Of a DNA stretch of 5,270 nt, positions 1 through 4,049 are shown piece by piece. Each line of letters begins with the position of its first letter. Positions within the stretch are counted from its first letter, which is position 1. Source of the DNA: Aestuariivita sp049276915 (GTDB lineage Bacteria > Pseudomonadota > Alphaproteobacteria > Rhodobacterales > Rhodobacteraceae). Under the pieces are notes generated by a model. That model saw only the letters and a program-made list of their open reading frames with translations, was not told the DNA's origin and did not search any database. The position numbers were made by a program, and so were the translations under genes. Location: assembly GCF_049276915.1 (NCBI RefSeq), contig NZ_JBASXK010000102.1:1-5270 (forward strand), given 5' to 3'.

Positions 1-204
1 GTGGTGCAATCCTCGGATTACAACACCGAGATCAGCCTGACCGAATATTACCAGAAGAACGTGTTGTACGGGCCCGGCGCATTTCTTGAGGTGGCCTCGG
101 GTTTTGAGGATTACGAACGTGCCATCCGGCGCAAGCTTGAACGTGAGATCGCGCCGCGCGCGGTCGGAGAGTTGCCCGTCAACCCGGACCCCGGTCCGGG
201 ATGA
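1..204 (+). CDS. DUF1194 domain protein, C-terminal fragment (5' end outside window)
   Basis: Only the last 67 residues are visible; the frame is open from base 1, so the start lies upstream and the GTG at base 1 need not be the start. The visible part matches the C-terminus of the next gene product: a YYQKNVLYGPGAFLEVASGF stretch aligns with SYFRANVITGPDAFVQTALG, followed in both by a helix of the type DYERAIRRKLERE. That is the usual end of DUF1194 proteins, a von Willebrand factor A-like family common in Rhodobacteraceae and usually exported. The MIDAS-type motif would be upstream of the window. The stop overlaps the next start in an ATGA, so the two genes are probably one operon and translationally coupled. 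Family role is not established; assignment rests on the paralogous neighbour and on memory of the family. Confidence 0.8.
   Translation: MVQSSDYNTEISLTEYYQKNVLYGPGAFLEVASGFEDYERAIRRKLEREIAPRAVGELPVNPDPGPG
183..200 (+). repeat. GC-rich hairpin abutting the start codon of the second DUF1194 gene
   Basis: Arms CCCGGAC (183-189) and GTCCGGG (194-200) are perfect complements around a 4-base loop, and the start ATG begins at 201. The hairpin lies inside the end of the upstream gene, encoding its Pro/Gly tail, and covers the place where a ribosome binding site would sit. No good Shine-Dalgarno sequence is visible there. The inferred role is to hide the start unless ribosomes translating the upstream gene open it. 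Confidence 0.5.
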
Positions 205-938
205 TCCGGCGCGCGATCCTCGGGCTGAGCCTTGTCTTGGGGTTCGCCGCGCCCACATTGGCGCAATGCCGTCAGGCGCTGGCTTTGGGGCTGGATGTGT
301 CCGGCTCGGTCGACACTCAGGAATACCGCCTGCAGATGGATGGGCTGGCCAATGCGCTTTTGCATGACGAGGTGACGGCCGCGCTGCTGGCCATGCCCTC
401 GGCCCCGGTTGAAATCGCAATCTATCAATGGTCTGGCCCCACGGATCAGGCCATCCTTGTGGGTTGGCGGGCGATCCACTCACGCTCGGATATCGAGGCG
501 ATCTCGACGATCCTGCGCGGTACATCCCGCTCTGCGGTTTCGGTCGGCACGGCCCTAGGCACCGCGATGCGCACCGGGCGCGATCTGTTGCTGCAGCGCG
601 CCGAGTGCTGGAAACTGACGCTGGACATATCCGGCGATGGCAAACGCAACATGGGCCCGCGCCCTCAGGACATCCGTGATGAGATCAAACAGTCGGGCAT
701 AACGGTCAACGCATTGGTGATCGGCGCGGATGCGCCAAGGATAAGTGATCAGCGTCAGATGGAGATCGCCGAACTCTCCAGCTATTTTCGCGCCAATGTC
801 ATCACCGGACCGGATGCGTTCGTGCAAACCGCCCTGGGTTTCGCAGCCTATGAGGAGGCCATGGTACAAAAGCTCAAACGCCAGCTGGAGGGGCTGGTTC
901 TGGGCCGCATGGAGCCCACACGACCACCTCGCCCCTGA
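201..938 (+). CDS. Secreted DUF1194 (von Willebrand A-like) domain protein
   Basis: A 245-residue protein with a signal peptide: RR at positions 3-4, a hydrophobic stretch to about residue 19, and a probable cleavage after TLA (residue 21). Mature protein is expected in the periplasm or outside. The domain starts with LALGLDVSGSVD; D32-x-S34-x-S36 is the metal-ion-dependent adhesion site (MIDAS) signature. A second acidic strand reads LDISGDG (D142, D146), and T117 in VGTALGTAM is a candidate for the third MIDAS position. C23 and C136 could form a disulfide. The C-terminus repeats that of the gene upstream, so the two are tandem paralogues; the ATG overlaps the upstream TGA by 4 bases (ATGA). 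MIDAS folds bind a divalent metal and a protein ligand, but the ligand and function of this family are unknown to me. The neighbouring gene on the right is convergent and offers no functional clue. Family call is strong, function open. Confidence 0.88.
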   Translation: MIRRAILGLSLVLGFAAPTLAQCRQALALGLDVSGSVDTQEYRLQMDGLANALLHDEVTAALLAMPSAPVEIAIYQWSGPTDQAILVGWRAIHSRSDIEAISTILRGTSRSAVSVGTALGTAMRTGRDLLLQRAECWKLTLDISGDGKRNMGPRPQDIRDEIKQSGITVNALVIGADAPRISDQRQMEIAELSSYFRANVITGPDAFVQTALGFAAYEEAMVQKLKRQLEGLVLGRMEPTRPPRP

Positions 939-961
939 CATCCCCCCGACATACCCCTGAC
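932..961 (+). repeat. Three copies of an 11-base tandem repeat at the end of the DUF1194 gene
   Basis: CCCCTGACAT (932-941), CCCCCGACAT (943-952) and CCCCTGAC (954-961) recur with an exact 11-base period. The stop codon TGA (936-938) lies in the first copy and the third copy carries a TGA in another frame. Probably slippage or a remnant of tail extension; no function is evident. The rest of the short convergent gap to 1003 shows no T-tract terminator on either strand. Confidence 0.55.
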
Positions 962-1002
962 GCGCGGCTGACCCGCCATGCCGATCGCGCCCTCGCCTGC
1001 GG

Positions 1003-1500
1003 TCAATAGATATAGCGGATCTGATCGGTCCAGAACCGCTCCACCCGCTTGAGCGCGCCGGTAATCTCTTCGATGCCGGCAAGGTCCATGACAGCTCTGG
1101 CCTCAAGGCCGGCCGCATGGTTGTTGAACAACTGCCCCATGATATGGCGGATTTCGCGCCCTTTCTCGGTCAGGCGCACGCGCACGGAACGACGGTCGAT
1201 CTCGCACCGCTGATGATGCATATAGCCCATATCGACCAGCTTCTTGAGGTTATAGCTGACATTGCTGCCCTGATAGTAACCCCGGCTTTTGAGTTCCCCC
1301 GCGGTCACCTCGTTGTCGCCGATATTGAACAGCAACAAGGCCTGAACCGCGTTGATCTCCAACACGCCCACGCGTTCAAACTCATCCTTGATCACATCCA
1401 GCAACAGCCGGTGCAGCCGCTCTATCAGTGCAAGGGCTTCCAGGTAACTGCCCATGAAATCACGTTGACCGCCCATGACGGGCTGCGCGTCCATCTTCAT
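1003..1500 (-). CDS. MarR-family winged-helix transcriptional regulator
   Basis: A 165-residue one-domain regulator. Helix 1 (about 15-45) is the dimerisation part. A winged helix-turn-helix follows: INAVQALLLFNIG (49-61), TAGELKSRGY (67-76), recognition helix around GSNVSYNLKKLVDMG (78-92), and a wing with the conserved D102-R103-R104 of MarR proteins, then VRLTEKG. C-terminal helices (about 115-160) complete the dimer interface. I chose the ATG at 1500 because GGAGAG lies 4 bases before it. The longer frame begins at a TTG (1551) with no binding site and would run through the palindrome at 1512-1540. The strongly conserved GDNEVTAGELKSRGYYQGSN segment resembles the LdtR/PetP-like group of alphaproteobacterial MarR proteins, but I cannot fix the orthologue, so no symbol is given. 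A single Cys (C99) before the wing could be redox-sensitive, which is speculation. It lies 75 bases downstream of sdhE on the same strand and may be cotranscribed or have its own promoter. Confidence 0.9.
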   Translation of the reverse strand: MKMDAQPVMGGQRDFMGSYLEALALIERLHRLLLDVIKDEFERVGVLEINAVQALLLFNIGDNEVTAGELKSRGYYQGSNVSYNLKKLVDMGYMHHQRCEIDRRSVRVRLTEKGREIRHIMGQLFNNHAAGLEARAVMDLAGIEEITGALKRVERFWTDQIRYIY

Positions 1501-1504
1501 CACG

Positions 1505-1510
1505 CTCTCC
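1505..1510 (-). promoter_or_regulatory. Ribosome binding site deciding the MarR gene start
   Basis: On the minus strand GGAGAG stands 4 bases before the ATG at 1500 (GTG at 1503 would be too close). It supports the 165-residue form over the upstream TTG at 1551. Confidence 0.7.
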
Positions 1511-1511
1511 G

Positions 1512-1540
1512 ACTCATTCTGCTCTGACAGCAGGATGAGT
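1512..1540. promoter_or_regulatory. 29-bp inverted repeat in the MarR gene leader, candidate autoregulatory operator
   Basis: Left arm ACTCATTCTGCT (1512-1523) and right arm AGCAGGATGAGT (1529-1540) are complementary at 11 of 12 positions around a 5-base spacer. The near edge is 11 bases before the MarR start codon and just upstream of its ribosome binding site. MarR proteins are homodimers that bind palindromes and often their own promoters, so an autoregulatory operator is the natural reading. The same sequence could also fold as an mRNA hairpin that affects translation. The dyad is seen directly; its function is inferred. Confidence 0.6.
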
Positions 1541-1575
1541 GAAAAACCCAAAGATAAGGTTAAGCCGTTTTATCT

Positions 1576-1833
1576 CTATTTTTGAAAGGTTTGCGCGATG
1601 TCGTCAATCAGGCTGGCATAGGCTTCGGGCACATCCCCCTGCCCGGTGACCCATTGATAGAGGTCCTGATCATTCTCCAGCAGCAGCGCGTCATACAGCG
1701 TCAAGGCCGTCTCATCCATCCGCCCCAGATTGCGCTCGGCATAGGATTGCAGGATGATGTCCATCTCCTTGATGCCACGGCGCATGGAGCGCATATGCAG
1801 GCGCTTGAGGCGCGCTTCGGGCGTCTCGCTCAT
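1576..1833 (-). CDS. sdhE: SdhE (CptB/YgfY family) FAD assembly factor for succinate dehydrogenase
   Basis: An 85-residue protein, the usual length for this family (Sdh5/SdhE/SDHAF2). It helps the covalent attachment of FAD to the flavoprotein subunit SdhA in the cytoplasm, and so the maturation of complex II. The signature is RLKRLHMRSMRRGIKEMD: the family RGxxE motif is R19-G20-I21-K22-E23, which contacts the flavoprotein. Further conserved parts are the LTLYDALLLENDQDLYQWVTG stretch (residues 45-64), with acidic positions and W61, and an aromatic/aliphatic C-terminal helix. The ATG overlaps the TGA of the upstream XRE gene by 4 bases (ATGA on the minus strand) and no strong ribosome binding site is seen, so translation is probably coupled. 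The sdh structural genes are not in the window. Recognition is by motif and length. Confidence 0.93.
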   Translation of the reverse strand: MSETPEARLKRLHMRSMRRGIKEMDIILQSYAERNLGRMDETALTLYDALLLENDQDLYQWVTGQGDVPEAYASLIDDIAQTFQK

Positions 1834-2228
1834 GCGTCATCCAGCCCGGCAAGCCGGCACAGACGCCCCTCGATCGCCCCGGCGCGGCTTTCGGCGGCCG
1901 CCAGTTCGCTGCGCAGGTTGCGGATATCCGCCAGAACACCTTTCAGATCCGTCGCCAGCAGGGTTTCAGAGGGTGGCTCGTTCATGCCTTCGCCCTGTCC
2001 CGTCAGCAACCACATGATGGACACGTTCAGCACGCCTGCCATGCTCGACAGCTTGTTCGCCCGCGGCTCCGAACGGTCTTCTTCCCAGGCCTGAACCGTA
2101 TCCTTGCGCACGCCCAGCGTGCGTGCCAACTGCCCCTGAGACAGGCCCGCTGCATCCCGCGCCCCTGCGACGCGATCGCCGAATGTTGCTGTGTCGGGTC
2201 CATACCAGTCGTCTGCGCTGTCGGGCAT
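1830..2228 (-). CDS. XRE-family helix-turn-helix regulator with C-terminal coiled coil
   Basis: A 132-residue protein. Residues about 17-75 form a Cro/C1-type HTH: FGDRVAGARDAAGLSQGQLA with the typical LSQxxLA, then LGVRKDTVQAWEEDRSEP as recognition helix, and a last helix of the LNVSIMWLLTGQGEG type. A short linker leads to an amphipathic, Leu/Ala/Glu-rich segment (about 92-126) likely to form a coiled coil, presumably for dimerisation. I take the ATG at 2228 as start since GGGAGG precedes it by 6 bases; a TTG immediately upstream is too close. It overlaps sdhE by 4 bases, so the regulator and the FAD assembly factor are made from one message. Small XRE proteins often repress their own promoter; any operator should be in the 87-base gap shared with the aminotransferase gene. 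Target and signal unknown. Confidence 0.88.
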   Translation of the reverse strand: MPDSADDWYGPDTATFGDRVAGARDAAGLSQGQLARTLGVRKDTVQAWEEDRSEPRANKLSSMAGVLNVSIMWLLTGQGEGMNEPPSETLLATDLKGVLADIRNLRSELAAAESRAGAIEGRLCRLAGLDDA

Positions 2229-2234
2229 CAATTG

Positions 2235-2240
2235 CCTCCC
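2235..2240 (-). promoter_or_regulatory. Ribosome binding site deciding the XRE gene start
   Basis: GGGAGG on the minus strand, 6 bases before the ATG at 2228. Spacing favours this ATG over the adjacent TTG (2231). Confidence 0.7.
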
Positions 2241-2258
2241 GGGCTAAGGTGATGTTGC

Positions 2259-2287
2259 TTGAATGGGTCTGCGCCGCACCCTATGAC
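2259..2287 (+). promoter_or_regulatory. Candidate promoter of the aminotransferase gene
   Basis: TTGAAT (2259-2264) and TATGAC (2282-2287) are spaced by 17 bases and match the sigma-70-type consensus at 4 of 6 positions each; transcription would start near 2294. The same stretch also reads CTTGAA (2258-2263) and CCCTAT (2279-2284), resembling a heat-shock (RpoH) promoter. A small odd palindrome TATGACATA (2282-2290) overlaps the -10 and could be an operator for the divergent XRE protein. All inferred from sequence; the region must also hold the promoter for the minus-strand genes, which I could not place with confidence. Confidence 0.4.
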
Positions 2288-2308
2288 ATAAGAGCGTGAT
2301 ATACAAAC

Positions 2309-2315
2309 AAGGTGG
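2309..2315 (+). promoter_or_regulatory. Ribosome binding site of the aminotransferase gene
   Basis: AAGGTGG with its AAGG core 6 bases before the ATG at 2319, supporting that start. Confidence 0.6.
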
Positions 2316-2318
2316 CAC

Positions 2319-3521
2319 ATGGCCTTTCTCTCAGCGACGCTCGACCGGGTTAAACCGTCACCTACAATCGCCGTCACCAACAAGGCCCAGGAGCTCAAGG
2401 CCGCCGGTCGCGATATCATCGCATTGGGCGCGGGCGAGCCGGATTTCGACACCCCCAGGCACATCAGCGATGCCGCCATCGCCGCGATCAATGCGGGCCG
2501 CACAAGATACACCACCGTCGATGGCATCCCCGAGTTGAAACAGGCGATCTGCGCCAAGTTCAAACGCGACAACGGCCTGAGCTATACCCCCTCTCAGGTC
2601 AGCGTCGGCACCGGCGGCAAGCAAATTCTCTATAATGCGCTGGTCGCCACGCTCAATCCCGGTGACGAGGTGGTCATTCCCGCCCCCTATTGGGTCAGCT
2701 ATCCCGATATGGTCAAGCTTGCCGGGGGGGAACCGGTCATCGCGCCCGCCTCGCTCGAAAACGCCTTCAAACTGACGCCGGAGCAGCTTGAAGCCGCCAT
2801 CACCCCGCGCACCAAGTGGCTGATCTTCAACTCGCCCTCCAATCCCACGGGCGCCGGCTATGCCCGCGACGAACTCAAGGCGCTGACCGATGTACTGATG
2901 CGCCATCCGCATGTCTGGGTGATGACCGATGACATGTATGAACTCCTGGCCTATGACGGGTTCGAATTCTGCACCCCGGCCGAGGTCGAACCGGCACTTT
3001 ATGAGCGCACGCTTACCTGCAATGGCGTGTCCAAAGCCTATGCCATGACCGGCTGGCGCATCGGCTATGCCGCAGGCCCCGAGCCGCTGATCGCGGCCAT
3101 GCGCAAGATCCAGTCACAATCCACCTCGAACCCCTGTTCGATCAGCCAATGGGCTGCGGTCGAGGCGCTGAATGGCCCGCATGACTTCATCGCGACCCAT
3201 AACATCGCCTTCAAACGGCGCCGCGATCTGGTCATCGCCGCCCTGTCCGGGATCGACGGCATGACCTGCCCCGTACCCGAAGGCGCATTCTACGTCTATC
3301 CCTCCATCAAGGGGCTGATCGGCAAGACCACGCAAGCAGGCACTGTGATCACCGATGACGAGGCCTTTGCCACCGCCCTGCTCGAAGAAACCGGCGTCGC
3401 CGTGGTGTTTGGTGCGGCCTTCGGCCTCTCGCCGAATTTCCGGATCAGCTATGCAACCTCGGACGAGGCCTTGACCGAGGCCTGCCATCGCATCAAGACT
3501 TTCTGTGCAAAGCTCACATAA
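2319..3521 (+). CDS. aspC: PLP-dependent aspartate aminotransferase (class I, subgroup I-gamma type)
   Basis: A 400-residue cytoplasmic enzyme of fold type I, full length for the family. It transfers the amino group of aspartate to 2-oxoglutarate, giving oxaloacetate and glutamate. Visible landmarks: GAGEPDFDTP (37-46), YTTVDGIPELK (64-74) and the cofactor phosphate-binding GTGGKQ (97-102). PYWVSYPD (123-130) holds the aromatic that stacks on PLP (W125). NSPSNPTGAGY has N175, D204 in MTDDMYE should contact the pyridine nitrogen with Y207 nearby, and SKAYAMTGWRIGY carries the Schiff-base lysine K239 and R247. FRISYA has R375, expected to bind the substrate carboxylate. All catalytic residues are present. 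Enzymes of this group may also accept prephenate or other acids, so aspartate specificity is likely but not proven; symbol given for the family (aatA is an alternative name). The next gene starts 8 bases downstream, suggesting cotranscription. It is divergent from the XRE-sdhE pair. Confidence 0.93.
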   Translation: MAFLSATLDRVKPSPTIAVTNKAQELKAAGRDIIALGAGEPDFDTPRHISDAAIAAINAGRTRYTTVDGIPELKQAICAKFKRDNGLSYTPSQVSVGTGGKQILYNALVATLNPGDEVVIPAPYWVSYPDMVKLAGGEPVIAPASLENAFKLTPEQLEAAITPRTKWLIFNSPSNPTGAGYARDELKALTDVLMRHPHVWVMTDDMYELLAYDGFEFCTPAEVEPALYERTLTCNGVSKAYAMTGWRIGYAAGPEPLIAAMRKIQSQSTSNPCSISQWAAVEALNGPHDFIATHNIAFKRRRDLVIAALSGIDGMTCPVPEGAFYVYPSIKGLIGKTTQAGTVITDDEAFATALLEETGVAVVFGAAFGLSPNFRISYATSDEALTEACHRIKTFCAKLT

Positions 3522-3529
3522 GAACAGGC

Positions 3530-3952
3530 ATGTCAGGCGATCTCCCCGAATACTTCTTTCGCATCCGCGAAAATGGCGCACTGGTCTTTCGTGTCGACAC
3601 GGAAAACCGTCAGCGCAGGATCGAGATGGACCAGATCGCCGTGGTCAATATCCGCAATGGCGAGATCAAACCCCATGGCGAACGCAGCCTGACCGAAGGC
3701 GATCTCGAGACGATCAAGGCCTGGATGGAAGACCGGATCGATCTGCTGGCCCATCGTGATATCGACGACATCCTGCGCGCGGTCGATCACATGAACCTGA
3801 CAGCCCAATGGGCGCAATCCAAGGCAACCGATGACCAGCTCGAGGCGGTGACCGACGATCTGCTGCTGGCGATGCATGATCTGCGCTCGGTTCTGGTGCG
3901 CAAGAAGGCCGATCGCCTGATGAAGGCGCATGAGGACAAAACAAGGACCTGA
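3530..3952 (+). CDS. Conserved-looking hypothetical protein, downstream partner of the aminotransferase gene
   Basis: A 140-residue protein I cannot assign. Residues about 6-50 alternate polar and hydrophobic positions (EYFFRIRENGALVFRVD, then QIAVVNIRNGEIKP) and look like a small beta-rich module. The rest (from about SLTEGDLETIKAWMEDR onward) is highly charged and helical, ending in a basic tail (LVRKKADRLMKAHEDK) that may form a coiled coil. No cysteine, signal peptide or membrane segment is present. It begins only 8 bases after the aminotransferase stop, with a poor ribosome binding site (AGG very close to the ATG), so it is probably read from the same transcript. Codon use is like its neighbours. 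The stop lies immediately before the tRNA-like boundary. It may be a core gene of this bacterial group; function unknown. Confidence 0.8.
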   Translation: MSGDLPEYFFRIRENGALVFRVDTENRQRRIEMDQIAVVNIRNGEIKPHGERSLTEGDLETIKAWMEDRIDLLAHRDIDDILRAVDHMNLTAQWAQSKATDDQLEAVTDDLLLAMHDLRSVLVRKKADRLMKAHEDKTRT

Positions 3953-3963
3953 GCGCGCCCTGC

Positions 3964-3990
3964 GGCCTCAGCCCTCCACAGGCAGAGGCC
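3964..3990 (+). repeat. 10-bp stem hairpin preceding the tRNA-like 3' end
   Basis: GGCCTCAGCC (3964-3973) pairs with GGCAGAGGCC (3981-3990) at 9 of 10 positions (one A-A mismatch) around a 7-base loop, CTCCACA. It begins 12 bases after the stop of the 140-residue protein. It lacks a following T-tract, so it is not a standard intrinsic terminator, though it could stall or protect a transcript. The inner half overlaps what would be the anticodon arm of the tRNA-like sequence. Confidence 0.6.
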
Positions 3991-4018
3991 AGAGGCTCGA
4001 ATCCTCTAGGGTCCACCA
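3981..4018 (+). pseudogene. 3' half of a tRNA (tRNA-Arg-like), possible island attachment site
   Basis: The order of parts is that of a tRNA 3' half. GGCAG (3981-3985) would be the 3' anticodon stem and AGGCC a 5-base variable loop. A perfect 5-bp T stem follows (AGAGG 3991-3995 with CCTCT 4003-4007) around the loop CTCGAAT. Then come a 7-base acceptor strand AGGGTCC, discriminator A4015 and CCA (4016-4018). The pattern recalls proteobacterial tRNA-Arg genes with CCU/CCG anticodons. It does not look functional: the first T-loop base is C instead of the near-invariant T, there is no recognisable D arm, and a full-length molecule would have to start near 3945 inside the preceding gene, where GGACC could pair with GGTCC but the rest does not fold. 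The location between core-type genes and a broken restriction gene is typical of sites used by tRNA-targeting integrases. No second copy of the block is in the window. Confidence 0.6.
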
Positions 4019-4033
4019 TAAAATCAATGACTT

Positions 4034-4047
4034 AGCAGATATCTGCT
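4034..4047. repeat. Perfect 14-bp palindrome beside the tRNA-like end
   Basis: AGCAGATATCTGCT is a perfect palindrome, 16 bases after the CCA and just before the end of the minus-strand frame at 4050. The surrounding 4019-4080 stretch is clearly AT-richer than the genes to the left. It could bind a dimeric protein such as an integrase accessory factor or a regulator, or be chance; no partner site is seen. Confidence 0.5.
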
Positions 4048-4049
4048 TC

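Noticed and set aside
939..1002. Bidirectional terminator between the convergent genes
   Set aside because: No stem of convincing length and no T-tract on either strand.
555..1118. Long minus-strand open frame across the end of the DUF1194 gene
   Set aside because: It overlaps two well-supported genes, has no recognisable motifs and its composition is that of an antisense shadow.
1501..1551. N-terminal extension of the MarR protein from a TTG at 1551
   Set aside because: No ribosome binding site precedes it, the extension would be coded by the palindrome, and the ATG at 1500 has a good GGAGAG.
2358..2912. Long minus-strand open frame inside the aminotransferase gene
   Set aside because: Opposite to a gene with all catalytic residues; Gly/Asp-rich shadow typical of GC-rich DNA.
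3945..4018. A complete functional tRNA (a CCA anticodon could be read in the loop CTCCACA)
   Set aside because: The D arm does not fold, the acceptor has a mismatch and a wobble pair, the first T-loop base is C, position 37 is not a purine, and the 5' end would lie inside a coding sequence.
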